DNA from: Pseudomonas sp. Fl4BN1 | GTDB lineage: Bacteria > Pseudomonadota > Gammaproteobacteria > Pseudomonadales > Pseudomonadaceae | Direction: 5' to 3' | Assembly (NCBI RefSeq): GCF_009908285.1 | Contig: NZ_JAAARM010000019.1 | Location: 1-64,000, forward strand | DNA: 64,000 bases | Shown here: positions 7,831 to 16,489 of the stretch, piece by piece | Numbering within the stretch: the stretch's first letter is position 1 | Layout of the letters: each line of letters starts with the position of its first letter | Position numbers and translations under genes: made by a program | Notes under the pieces: generated by a model | The model's database searches: none | What the model was told of the DNA's origin: nothing | What the model saw: the letters and a program-made list of their open reading frames with translations, nothing else

Positions 7831-10155
7831 TTAGTTCATCCAGCCTTTGACCCAATCCATCACCGAATCACCACCTGCCGGGGTTTCACCACCGCAAGAG
7901 GCGCCGGGAGGCGGTTCGCTGCCGCGAATATACGGCATCTGCACCGCGCCCGGACAGTTGGCGTCGGAGCCCTGCCCCGTACGCGAATCAATCCAGGCCT
8001 GGACCACGTTGTCCGGCTGCGGCATGTCCAGTGGCAATGGGTCAGCCTTGCGCATGAAACTGGTCCAGACCTGCAAGGCACCGGTGGCACCGGTAAACGG
8101 TGTCTTGCCGTTATCGTCGCGCCCCAACCAGACCACGGCCAGCAAGTCCTGGCTGAAACCGGCGAACCAACTGTCACGGGAGTCGTTACTAGTACCGGTC
8201 TTGCCGGCAAGCGCCAAGGTCTTGGGCAATACGTTGTACACCGAGCTGCCCGTGCCTTCACGCATCACCCGCTGCATCGCACTCTGGATCAGGTAGATCG
8301 ACCCAGCATCGAATCGCTGTTGAATCTGGAACGGATAGCGCTTGAGCGGCTCGCCTTCGGCGGTCAGCACGCTGCGAATCCCGCGCATTGGCGTATTGAA
8401 ACCGCCATTGGCCAGCGTCTGGTACATGGTCGCCACTTCGATCGGGCTCATGCCCCCCGCGCCCAGCAACATCGAAGGAAATGCCGGGAACTCCCGGGTA
8501 ACCCCCAAGCGCCCAAGGGTCTTCAACACATTGGGTACGCCCACTTCCAGACCGAGCCGCGCAGTGGACAGGTTGTAGGAGTGGGCCAGCCCCTGATAGA
8601 GGAAAACCGTACCGTGGGAGCGCCGATCATAGTTCTGCGGCTTCCAGACTTGGCCATCCGCACCTTTTACCGAGAACGCCTCATCCGAGAGCCAACTGGT
8701 CAAGGTGTACTGACTGGGCTTTTCCAGAGCGGTCAGGTAGACCGCCGGCTTGATCAACGAGCCGATCGGGCGCACCGCATCCAGCGCTCGGTTGAATCCG
8801 GCGAAACTGGCCTGGCGACTACCGATCATGGCTTGGACTTCACCGGTTTCCGGATTGGTCACGACCATCGCCGCCTCGACGTCTTCCGAGCCCTTGCGAC
8901 CAGACAGGCGCTTGAAGGTATCGTTGACCGAGGCTTCCGCCTTCATCTGCAGGATCGGATCGAAACTGGTGAAAATGCGCAGGCCTTCTTCGGTCAAGTC
9001 TTCGTCGCGGTAGTCCTGCCGCAACTGGCGCTTCACCAGGTCGAGGAAACCCGGGAACGAGCTGTCCGCCAGACTGCCACGTTTGGTCACGCCCAAGGGC
9101 ATGCTCTTCGCTGCGGCAACCTGCTCCGCCGTGGCCACGCCCTGTTGCTCAAGCAAATCAAGCACCAGGTTACGCCGCTCCAGTGCACGCTCAGGGTAAC
9201 GCCGCGGGTTGTAATACGAGGGGCCCTTGACCATCCCCACCAAGAGCGCCACCTGGTGCAACTTGAGTTCGGACAGCGGCTGACTGAAAAAGAACTGACT
9301 GGCCAGGCCGAAGCCATGCACTGCACGCTGGCCATCTTGACCGACGAAAACTTCGTTGAGGTAAGCCTCAAGGATTTCGCGCTTGTCGTAATGCAACTCC
9401 AACAGCAACGCCATCATCGCTTCATTGAGCTTGCGTGACAGGCTGCGCTCGTTGGTCAGGAAGAAGTTCTTCACCAACTGTTGGGTCAGGGTACTGCCGC
9501 CCTGGCGCATCTGGCCCGACGACGTGTTGACCCAGATCGCTCGAGCGATCGACTTCGGCGACACCCCGAAGTGCGAATAAAAGTCACGGTCTTCCACCGC
9601 CACCAGGGTTTCCAGCAGATATGGAGGGACCTGATCGATCTTGATCAGAATCCGGTCTTCAAGATTCTTAGGGTACAGACCACCGATCAACAGCGGCTCC
9701 AGACGCACCACCGCCAGTTTCGCGCCCTTGCTGCCGGAGAGTTCAGCCACATAGTCGCCGGAGAAACGCACACGCACGGGCTGCGCCTGCTCCAGCCCTT
9801 CATAGAACTGGAAACCGCGGGTATTCAGGTCAACGGTATTGCCGCTGACCGCCGCAGCGCCGGGGCCGTTGGCGACACTTTCGCGACGATAGCCCAGGGC
9901 ATCGAGTTCCGTCAGGAAGTCGTCTTTGCTGAGCTTCTGTCCGACGAACAGCTCCAGCGGACGTGCATAGACCTTGGCCGGAATGGTCCAGCGCTTGCCG
10001 GAGAACTTCTCCTGGACCACAGCATCAAGGTAAATCGCAAAGCCGGCGAGCACCACCAAACCAACCAGACTGAGCTTGAGCGCCCAGCCCAGCCAGGGGC
10101 GCAGGCCACCAGACGAAGTTTTTTTAGCGGAACGAGGGGATCGGGTACGAGTCAT
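7831..10155 (-). CDS. mrcB: Penicillin-binding protein 1B, bifunctional transglycosylase/transpeptidase
   Basis: Class A PBP (774 aa) that polymerises and crosslinks peptidoglycan. Order seen: basic cytoplasmic tail; one membrane helix at about 25–45; UB2H-like region; glycosyltransferase domain with catalytic Glu188 in VAVEDRDFYSHFG and the QGGSTLTQQLVKN motif; transpeptidase domain with the active Ser in IGSLIKPAVYL, the SYNLS triad and the KTGTSND box. All catalytic motifs are intact. A TATAAT lies 7–12 bp upstream of the ATG on the minus strand, so the 5' leader may be very short or the true promoter further up. Confidence 0.95.
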   Translation of the reverse strand: MTRTRSPRSAKKTSSGGLRPWLGWALKLSLVGLVVLAGFAIYLDAVVQEKFSGKRWTIPAKVYARPLELFVGQKLSKDDFLTELDALGYRRESVANGPGAAAVSGNTVDLNTRGFQFYEGLEQAQPVRVRFSGDYVAELSGSKGAKLAVVRLEPLLIGGLYPKNLEDRILIKIDQVPPYLLETLVAVEDRDFYSHFGVSPKSIARAIWVNTSSGQMRQGGSTLTQQLVKNFFLTNERSLSRKLNEAMMALLLELHYDKREILEAYLNEVFVGQDGQRAVHGFGLASQFFFSQPLSELKLHQVALLVGMVKGPSYYNPRRYPERALERRNLVLDLLEQQGVATAEQVAAAKSMPLGVTKRGSLADSSFPGFLDLVKRQLRQDYRDEDLTEEGLRIFTSFDPILQMKAEASVNDTFKRLSGRKGSEDVEAAMVVTNPETGEVQAMIGSRQASFAGFNRALDAVRPIGSLIKPAVYLTALEKPSQYTLTSWLSDEAFSVKGADGQVWKPQNYDRRSHGTVFLYQGLAHSYNLSTARLGLEVGVPNVLKTLGRLGVTREFPAFPSMLLGAGGMSPIEVATMYQTLANGGFNTPMRGIRSVLTAEGEPLKRYPFQIQQRFDAGSIYLIQSAMQRVMREGTGSSVYNVLPKTLALAGKTGTSNDSRDSWFAGFSQDLLAVVWLGRDDNGKTPFTGATGALQVWTSFMRKADPLPLDMPQPDNVVQAWIDSRTGQGSDANCPGAVQMPYIRGSEPPPGASCGGETPAGGDSVMDWVKGWMN

Positions 10156-10270
10156 GGCGGCGGATTATACGCACTTTATTCATCCTCAACATGTGCCGCC
10201 CGAGGTTTGCCTTAGCGCTCTCAGCAGCCATAATGACGCCCTCGATTTTCCCGACTCTGAAGGATCGCCT

Positions 10271-11827
10271 GTGAGCCAGTCACTGATCGCCGCCCTGCAA
10301 AACCCTGCTTTGTATCCTCATCCCGTAGACGGGTTTCAGGTCATCGAAACCCACATCTCCTGGGTTCTGCTCACCGGCCCCTTTGCTTATAAAGTGAAGA
10401 AGCCGGTCAACTTCGGCTTCCTCGATTTCACCAGCCTGGATGCTCGCGAACATTTCTGCGGTGAAGAGCTGCGATTGAACCAGCGCCTGACCGATGATCT
10501 TTACCTGGAAGTGCTGCCGATCACCGGCAGCATTGAGGCCCCTGAACTGGGCGGCAGCAGCCCGGTCATCGAATACGCGTTGAAAATGCGCCAGTTTCCT
10601 CAAAGCCAGTTACTCAGCACCCTGCAGGCCAACAGCGAACTGACCACCGCACACATCGACGAGATGGCCCAACAGATCGCTCAATTTCACCTAAACGCTC
10701 CCAAGGTTCCCGCCGCTCACGAGGCTGGCACTCCAGACAGCGTAATGGCGCCGGTGCGCCAGAACTTCGAACAGATCCGTCCGTTTCTCAGCGACAAGGC
10801 CGACCTGCAGCAACTCGAAGCCCTGGAAGCCTGGGCAGAGGCCAGCTTCGAACGTCTCAAGCCATTGCTGGCCCAGCGCAAGAGCGAAGGTTTCATCCGT
10901 GAATGCCACGGCGATATCCATCTGGGCAACGCCACGATCATCGATGGCAAAGTGGTGATTTTCGACTGCATTGAATTCAACGAGCCTTTTCGGTTCACCG
11001 ACGTGTATGCCGACACCGGTTTCCTCGCCATGGACCTGGAAGACCGCGGCCTGAAAAGCCTTGCTCGGCGCTTCATCAGCCAGTACCTGGAACTGACCGG
11101 TGACTATCAAGGCCTGGAGCTGCTCAACTTCTATAAAGCCTATCGCGCCCTGGTACGCGCCAAGGTCAGCCTGTTCAGCATGCCCGCCGACGCCACCCCG
11201 GTGCAGCGCGCCACCACCCTGCGTCAATACCGCAACTACGCCAACCTGGCAGAAAGCTACAGCACCATTCCATCGCGCTTCCTGGCTATCACCTCAGGTA
11301 TTTCGGCGGTCGGCAAAAGTCGCGTTGCCATGCGCCTGGTTGAAGCTCTCGGCGCCATTCGCCTGCGCTCCGACGTGGAACGCAAGCGCCTGTTCGGCGA
11401 ACAGCAAGTAGCGAACGACCCGCACGCTGGCATCTACAGCAGCGAAGCCAGCAGTACTACCTACGCACGCCTGCATGAAATCGCCGAAACCATCCTGCGC
11501 GCCGGCTTCCCGGTCGTGATCGATGCCACCTACCTCAAGCGCGCCCAACGGGATGCCGCTGCCAAGGTTGCCGAAGCCACTGGCACGCCTTGCCTGATCA
11601 TCGACTGCAATGCTCCTGAGGCGGTGGTTGCCAGCTGGTTGGCGCAACGCCAGGCCGATCAGAACGACCCTTCCGACGCCACCTTAGAAGTGATCGCCAA
11701 TCAACAAGCCACTCGCGAAGCCCTGACAGACGAAGAACTGCTGCGTAGCAAACGCATCGAAACCAACGAAAGTGGCAGCCTGGATGCCCTGGTTGCCAAC
11801 ATTCGTCAGCGTCTCCCGGGCCTGTAA
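10271..11827 (+). CDS. Bifunctional aminoglycoside-phosphotransferase-like / AAA ATPase protein
   Basis: 518 aa in two parts. The N-terminal half resembles the APH kinase fold: HGDIHLGNATI is the catalytic-loop pattern and VIFDCIEF the metal-binding one. The C-terminal half is a small nucleotide-kinase-like AAA_33 domain with Walker A SGISAVGKS near residue 342, then RLRSDVERKRL and VVIDATYLKRAQR. The true substrate is unknown; these fusions are widespread in Proteobacteria and are not resistance genes as such. I start at GTG 10271, preceded by AAGGAT; the longer frame would run back into the divergent mrcB region. Confidence 0.85.
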   Translation: MSQSLIAALQNPALYPHPVDGFQVIETHISWVLLTGPFAYKVKKPVNFGFLDFTSLDAREHFCGEELRLNQRLTDDLYLEVLPITGSIEAPELGGSSPVIEYALKMRQFPQSQLLSTLQANSELTTAHIDEMAQQIAQFHLNAPKVPAAHEAGTPDSVMAPVRQNFEQIRPFLSDKADLQQLEALEAWAEASFERLKPLLAQRKSEGFIRECHGDIHLGNATIIDGKVVIFDCIEFNEPFRFTDVYADTGFLAMDLEDRGLKSLARRFISQYLELTGDYQGLELLNFYKAYRALVRAKVSLFSMPADATPVQRATTLRQYRNYANLAESYSTIPSRFLAITSGISAVGKSRVAMRLVEALGAIRLRSDVERKRLFGEQQVANDPHAGIYSSEASSTTYARLHEIAETILRAGFPVVIDATYLKRAQRDAAAKVAEATGTPCLIIDCNAPEAVVASWLAQRQADQNDPSDATLEVIANQQATREALTDEELLRSKRIETNESGSLDALVANIRQRLPGL

Positions 11828-11837
11828 GCGATTATTT

Positions 11838-11868
11838 CAGCCGTGAAGTGGCAAAGACTTCACGGCTG
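11838..11868. terminator. Inverted repeat after the kinase-like gene
   Basis: A 12-bp perfect stem (CAGCCGTGAAGT / ACTTCACGGCTG, 7-nt loop) lies 11 bp after the stop codon. No T-run follows on the plus strand, so termination is plausible but unproven. Confidence 0.5.
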
Positions 11869-11920
11869 AAAAATAGTGGCACTATACTGGCGTCATAAAT
11901 CCAACACCGGTGATGTCACC

Positions 11921-12265
11921 ATGAGCCAACCGAAACTTCTCGACACTCCGCTCTACGCCCTGCTGCATAAAGACGACATCGTCGGTTTCAACCGCGAACG
12001 TCCAAAGGATCACCCCGTAGACATGCGCGGCGGCGACTTCCGTGGCCTTGATCTGCGCGAACTGAACGCCCAGGGCATCGATTTCACTGACGCCTACTTC
12101 CGCTCGGCGGATCTGCGTGGCCTGGACCTGCGAAACGCCTCCATGGAAGGCGCCAGCCTCGCCCATGCGCAGATTTCCGGCGCCTACTTCCCGGTCGAAC
12201 TGACTGCCGATGAGATTCTCATGTCGGTCAATTTCGGCACCCGCCTGCGCTACAACACCCGCTGA
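11921..12265 (+). CDS. Pentapeptide repeat-containing protein
   Basis: 114-aa soluble protein. From about residue 37 to 75 it follows the A(D/N)LXX rhythm of pentapeptide repeats (FRGLDLRELNAQGIDF; LRGLDLRNASMEGASL), which fold as a right-handed beta helix. The end (ELTADEILMSVNFGTRLRYNTR) is a conserved tail in Pseudomonas homologues. The function is not known. I start at ATG 11921 because the sequence before it in frame has no protein character. Alone between two hairpin-flanked units. Confidence 0.85.
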   Translation: MSQPKLLDTPLYALLHKDDIVGFNRERPKDHPVDMRGGDFRGLDLRELNAQGIDFTDAYFRSADLRGLDLRNASMEGASLAHAQISGAYFPVELTADEILMSVNFGTRLRYNTR

Positions 12266-12493
12266 GCTTCCTGCCCCTCTATGTCCGGCGCACTGTTCAG
12301 GCCGGACTATAGACTTCCTCTCTCGCCTTTCCCCCGCCCCTGCAAGGCCTGGGCACGTCTTGTTGTCGAGCCTTGATTCATCGGCCTTAGAAGCATTTGC
12401 GCCAAACCCGACCAAAGAACAGCGCGTTTTCTGCTGAGCGCTACACTCCTGTGAGGCTACCCACACACCATTCGGCCATCGCCAGGAGGCTTA

Positions 12494-12766
12494 ATGAATG
12501 ATGAACTGCAACACCTGAAAAACCTTGGCAAGACATCCGCACAATGGCTGCATGCAGTGGGTATCCATAGTGCTTCCGACTTGCGTCGCCTGGGCGCGGT
12601 GGACGCCTACCGAGCGGTGCGTACCCGCGGTTTTCGTGCGTCGAAAGTCCTCCTCTACGCCATCGAGGGCGCGCTGATGGACATGCATTGGAACGATCTC
12701 CCCATTGAGCGCAAAGAGGCGTTGAACAGACAGTTGGATGCCATTTCCACTCGTCATAAAAACTAA
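12494..12766 (+). CDS. TfoX/Sxy C-terminal domain protein
   Basis: 90-aa protein made only of the TfoX C-terminal domain: helix-hairpin-helix-like LKNLGKTSAQWLHAVGIHSASDLRRLGAVDAYRAVR, then LYAIEGALMDMHWNDLP. In other bacteria TfoX/Sxy acts in competence regulation, but stand-alone C-terminal domains are common in Pseudomonas and have no proven role. Strong Shine-Dalgarno (AGGAGG, 5 nt before the ATG). It is 13 bp upstream of cbpA and probably cotranscribed with it. Confidence 0.85.
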   Translation: MNDELQHLKNLGKTSAQWLHAVGIHSASDLRRLGAVDAYRAVRTRGFRASKVLLYAIEGALMDMHWNDLPIERKEALNRQLDAISTRHKN

Positions 12767-12779
12767 CTGGCAGATCCTC

Positions 12780-13580
12780 ATGTATCTATTGGGAGAACAA
12801 CCGGATTATGCCGACGCCCTGATCAATCGGCTGCAAAGCATCCCGACTCAATTGCTGGAAGGTCTCTCGCCCAGTGATCCAGTGCTGGAGCTTGAGCCCA
12901 TGGAGGATCTGTCCCGCGTATTGCCAGACCATCAGCTGTTCCTGCTGGAAAGTGGCGTGATCCAGGCCAGTGTCGAAGAACGGCCCTTGTTCTACCTGCA
13001 TGAAGGCGATCTGGTCGGGCTGCGTCGCGGTATCGAACACCCACAATGGCATCTGAATTGCGATACACCATTGCGTCTGATCCCCTACCTGAGGGCTGAA
13101 GTATTTCGGCATGTCTACGCTGACGAGCAACGCTCGGAACTGTTTCTGCAGTACCTGATCGGCCAGACCGCCCTGCTCTCCGATGCAATCGCCCGCTTGA
13201 AACCTCCGCAATTACGTAGCAACAACGGCTTCAAACGCGTGGAGACGGGCGAACTGCTGATTGCCCAGGGCGATGAAGCTGATCACGTGTTTGTGATACT
13301 CGAAGGCCATGCACAAGCCTTTGTCGACGGTCACAAGGTCGGCGATGTACCCAAAGACGAAATTTTCGGCGCCATGGCCATCTTTACCGGAGAGAAACGC
13401 AGCGCCAGCGTGATCGCCAGTGAACCGAGTACAGTCATGCTGATTCCCAAGGAGCAGTTTCTCAGCCTGACTCAGAGCAATCCGCGGATCGCCCACAGCC
13501 TGATCGAAAGCATGGCCCGGCGCATCGACCTGCTGAACAAGGAAGTCACCCGGCTCATGACCTTGAACACCCCGGAATAA
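12780..13580 (+). CDS. cbpA: Cyclic-nucleotide-binding domain protein CbpA
   Basis: 266 aa with a C-terminal cyclic-nucleotide-binding domain (about 150–260) and no DNA-binding helix-turn-helix, so not a Crp-type regulator. Position next to prrF and the heme locus matches P. aeruginosa cbpA (PA4704), described as a polar cAMP-binding protein. The phosphate-binding cassette reads IFGAMAIFTGEKRSASV: the Arg is present, but the Glu usual after FG is Ala. The N-terminal half resembles a second, degenerate CNB-like fold (VLPDHQLFLLESGVIQASV). Start at ATG 12780 by spacing from the preceding gene; its Shine-Dalgarno is poor. Confidence 0.8.
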   Translation: MYLLGEQPDYADALINRLQSIPTQLLEGLSPSDPVLELEPMEDLSRVLPDHQLFLLESGVIQASVEERPLFYLHEGDLVGLRRGIEHPQWHLNCDTPLRLIPYLRAEVFRHVYADEQRSELFLQYLIGQTALLSDAIARLKPPQLRSNNGFKRVETGELLIAQGDEADHVFVILEGHAQAFVDGHKVGDVPKDEIFGAMAIFTGEKRSASVIASEPSTVMLIPKEQFLSLTQSNPRIAHSLIESMARRIDLLNKEVTRLMTLNTPE

Positions 13581-13644
13581 AGGCTGGTTTACCGGTGATC
13601 CAAACAAGCGTTCGGAGAAATATGCGGAAACTGAAAAAGCTTTG

Positions 13645-13677
13645 TTGACTTCGAAATGAGAATCGTTATGATTATCA
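13645..13677 (+). promoter_or_regulatory. Promoter and Fur box of prrF
   Basis: -35 TTGACT (13645–13650), 16-nt spacer, -10 TATGAT (13667–13672). A Fur-box-like sequence, AATGAGAATCGTTATGATTATC (split here as AATGAGAATCG / TTATGATTATC), overlaps the -10 region. Fur-Fe would block the promoter, so the RNA is made in iron starvation. Confidence 0.85.
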
Positions 13678-13678
13678 C

Positions 13679-13792
13679 AACTGGTCGCGAGATCAGTCGA
13701 TAACCTGGAAGACCAGTGGTTCGGACTCTCAGATTATCTCCTCATCAGGCTAATCACGGTTATTTGACCCGGCTCTTGCCGGGTCTTTTTTT
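13679..13792 (+). ncRNA. prrF1: Iron-responsive small RNA PrrF
   Basis: Begins about 7 nt after the -10 with AACTGGTCGCGAGATCAG. It contains the highly conserved PrrF core ending in CTCCTCATCAGGCTAATCACGG, the region that pairs with target mRNAs. It ends in the terminator GACCCGGCTCTTGCCGGGTC followed by T7. Length about 114 nt agrees with known PrrF RNAs. With Hfq it represses iron-using, non-essential proteins when iron is scarce. Location beside cbpA and the heme operon is the classic prrF locus, but only one copy is present here. Confidence 0.95.
13766..13792 (+). terminator. Terminator of prrF
   Basis: GACCCGGC TCTT GCCGGGTC hairpin followed by seven T residues; ideal intrinsic terminator and the likely Hfq-binding tail. 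Confidence 0.9.
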
Positions 13793-13813
13793 GCCCGCGA
13801 AAAAGTACTGCAA

Positions 13814-14664
13814 TCAAGGTCTGAGTTGCGCGCAGTAATCCTTGTCCGGCTGGGGCGGCATATACCAGACAAAGTCGGCGGCCGAGGCGAACACCTGGCT
13901 GCCCTGCTCCGCCAGGAGCAACACTGCAACGCTCTGCGTCTGATCCAGATCCGCCACATGCAAAGGCACGCCAAGATCCTTGCGCCCGTGAAATGTTCCG
14001 GCAAACAGCAAGGCCGGGATCGGCGCAGCCAGAAGTCGCTCGGCCATACGCCGATCCCGTTGCTGCTGCACCGCCAGCATCGCCGGTACCTGACTCTCGG
14101 GCAGCAAGCCACAGTGCGATTCACGGATTTGTGTGGATAGGGCTTCGGTCACTGCACTGGCATTGGCCCGCCCTCCGGGCAGCCGCGGCGCCTGAGCATA
14201 GATCCCACGTACTTCCTGACGATCCAGATTGGCCGCCAGCAACGGATACGGCTGCACCAGGGCATAACTCACCAAGAGGCCGTAGAGACTCCAGTCCCAA
14301 CCCGATTGCCAAGCCAACAAGCCCGGCAGGCCATCAGGCAAACGTCGCCCGCCAAGAGAGCCCTTGAGCGCATCGACTCGTGGCTGCTGATCAGGGTTGA
14401 GCATTTCCAGCAGCAGACTGCCTTGGGGTCGATCCAGGGCCATCGAGCGCAATAGCCACAACTGCAGGCATTATCGTGCTGTTCGCCAACGATTACTCGT
14501 GGAGCGCGCGCCAGGCGCTCCACCAACTCGGCTGGGCTCAATACCTCGCCACTGCGCAGATCGATAATGTTTCCAGGAGCCCCTGCCACAGGAGGTGGCA
14601 AAACTCCAGGCGTGCTGTGACAGGCTGCCAGGAGCATTGCCATCAGGAGCAGAAGTGGGCGCAT
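13814..14664 (-). pseudogene. ChaN-family heme-binding lipoprotein, broken by a frameshift
   Basis: Two adjacent frames make one protein. The upstream part (from ATG 14664) has a lipoprotein signal with lipobox LLAAC, then the iron-regulated domain up to VIVGEQHDN. The downstream part (from about 14470) continues with LQLWLLRSMALDRPQGSLLLEML in another frame to the stop at 13814. Family members carry about five residues (pattern PxHHA) between HDN and LQLW; only two bases remain here, implying a loss of about 13 nt. That removes the conserved His pair and shifts the frame. It sits at the phuW position, last in the heme operon. A sequencing error cannot be excluded. Confidence 0.75.
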
Positions 14665-14684
14665 CAAGTCTTCCCCCTCTCAGT

Positions 14685-15452
14685 TCAGCGGGCGATGACC
14701 AAGGGGTGCCCGCGCTCAGGGTGCGCCTGCACCAGAACCTCCAGGCCGAACACGGCTTTCAAGGGTTCAGGACGCAGAACCGTGGCCGGAGTCCCCAATG
14801 AATGAGGTCGGCCCCCCTCAAGCAACAGCACACGATCACAGTAACGCGCCGCCAGATTCAGGTCGTGGAGAATGACCAGCACTCCCGCCCCGCGATCGGC
14901 GAACGCTCGAACGGCTTGCAAGGTGATGTGCTGATGCAATGGATCGAGGGCCGAAGTAGGCTCGTCGAGCAGCAAGTTCTGCCCCGCCTGCCCGGGCCAT
15001 AGTTGGGCCAGGACCCGCGCCAGATGCACCCGCTGTCGCTCGCCTCCGGACAACGCCAGGTAACTGCGCCCCCAAAGATGCGCGACATCGGCCGCCTCAA
15101 GCGCGGCACTGACTATCTCCTCATCGCGCACGCGGCCACTCTGGTGGGGCAAACGTCCCAGCCCCACTACTTCCTCGACCCTGAACGCAAAATCCAGGCT
15201 CGATGCCTGGGGCAGAACGGCTAGGCGTTGCGCACGCAGTCCACCCTCCCACCGCGCCAGTTCTTGCTGATCCAACAACACCCGCCCCTGATGGGCCGCC
15301 AACTCACCACTCAAGGCCCCGAGCAAGCTGCTTTTACCCGCGCCATTGGGCCCCAATACCCCCAGCACTTCACCTGGCAACAACTGCAGGTCAATGCCTG
15401 CCAACACTTCTTTGCCGCCGCGCCGGACGTGCAGATTCTCTACTTGCAACAT
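14685..15452 (-). CDS. phuV: Heme ABC transporter, ATP-binding subunit
   Basis: 255-aa ATPase of a FecCD-type importer (HmuV/PhuV). Walker A GPNGAGKSSLL at about 35–45, signature LSGGERQRVHLARVLAQL, Walker B LLLDEPTSALD, and the switch His in VLVILHDLNLA. All are intact. Start overlaps the permease stop by one base. Powers heme import across the inner membrane together with PhuT and PhuU. Confidence 0.93.
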   Translation of the reverse strand: MLQVENLHVRRGGKEVLAGIDLQLLPGEVLGVLGPNGAGKSSLLGALSGELAAHQGRVLLDQQELARWEGGLRAQRLAVLPQASSLDFAFRVEEVVGLGRLPHQSGRVRDEEIVSAALEAADVAHLWGRSYLALSGGERQRVHLARVLAQLWPGQAGQNLLLDEPTSALDPLHQHITLQAVRAFADRGAGVLVILHDLNLAARYCDRVLLLEGGRPHSLGTPATVLRPEPLKAVFGLEVLVQAHPERGHPLVIAR

Positions 15453-16489
15453 CAGGCGCGCCCTCGCAGCAACAGGTACAAAAAGAAAGGTGCGCCGATA
15501 AAAGCGGTGACAATACCAATAGGCAGTTCAGCCGGCGCCAGCGCCAGGCGCGCCACCAGATCGGCCAACAGCAACAGGCTGGCTCCCGCCAGGATTGATG
15601 CTGGCAGCAAAGTACGATGATCCGGCCCAGACAACAGGCGCACCAGATGCGGCACCACCAGGCCAACAAAACCGATCATCCCTGCCGCCGCGACGGCGGC
15701 ACCAACGCCCAGAGCAGTACAAAACACCAGTTCGCGCTTGAGCCCTTCGACATCGATGCCCAGGTGCTTGGCCTCGGACTCGCCCAGCAGCAGCGCATTC
15801 AACGCCTTGGCGCGGCGCGGCAGCCACAGCGCGACGCCTACCGTCACCAGCAACAGCGGCCACAGGCGCTGGTAACTGGCACCGTTCAGGCTGCCCAGGT
15901 TCCAGAAGGTCAAAGTACGCAAGGTAGCGTCATCCGCCAGGTAGGTGAACAAACCCACCGCCGAACTGGCCAGGGCGGTCAACGCGATCCCCGCCAACAG
16001 CATGGTCGCGACATGAGTCTGGCCATTGCGCCGACCCAGTCGATAGACCAGTGCCGTCACCCCCAAACCACCGAGAAAGGCACAAATTGAGAGCAGGTAG
16101 GGACCGATGACCTCCGGCAAGCCACCAAACATCGAGCCCCCGACAATAGCGATGGCCGCGCCCAGCGCTGCACCACTGGACACGCCTACCAGCCCCGGAT
16201 CTGCCAGGGGGTTGCGAAACAGCCCCTGCATGGCCACGCCAGAAAGGGCCAGCACGCCCCCCACGGCCAAGCCGAGCAGGGTCCGCGGCAGGCGAATCTG
16301 CCCAAGGATCAACTCCGCCTGCTCCAGTCCTTGCCCGTCTATGGGTAAACCGAGCAGCCGCAGGGCAGCGCGCAAAGTATCGAACAACGGCAGGCTGACC
16401 GGCCCCAGGGCCAGGGACAACCAGATGGCCAGCAGACACACAGTCCCCAGGCCGAGAAACAACGTACGAGGCTTGACCAGACGACTCAT
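15452..16489 (-). CDS. phuU: Heme ABC transporter, permease (FecCD family)
   Basis: 345-aa inner-membrane permease with about ten predicted helices. Family landmarks: IRLPRTLLGLAVGGVLALSG in the N-terminal third, GNPLADPGLVGVSSGA-like loop (here RNPLADPGLVGVSSGA), and the C-terminal GMIGFVGLVVPHLVRLLSGPDHR, the segment contacting the ATPase. Starts 4 bp inside the end of phuT (ATGA-type overlap), so the operon is translationally coupled. Confidence 0.93.
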   Translation of the reverse strand: MSRLVKPRTLFLGLGTVCLLAIWLSLALGPVSLPLFDTLRAALRLLGLPIDGQGLEQAELILGQIRLPRTLLGLAVGGVLALSGVAMQGLFRNPLADPGLVGVSSGAALGAAIAIVGGSMFGGLPEVIGPYLLSICAFLGGLGVTALVYRLGRRNGQTHVATMLLAGIALTALASSAVGLFTYLADDATLRTLTFWNLGSLNGASYQRLWPLLLVTVGVALWLPRRAKALNALLLGESEAKHLGIDVEGLKRELVFCTALGVGAAVAAAGMIGFVGLVVPHLVRLLSGPDHRTLLPASILAGASLLLLADLVARLALAPAELPIGIVTAFIGAPFFLYLLLRGRA

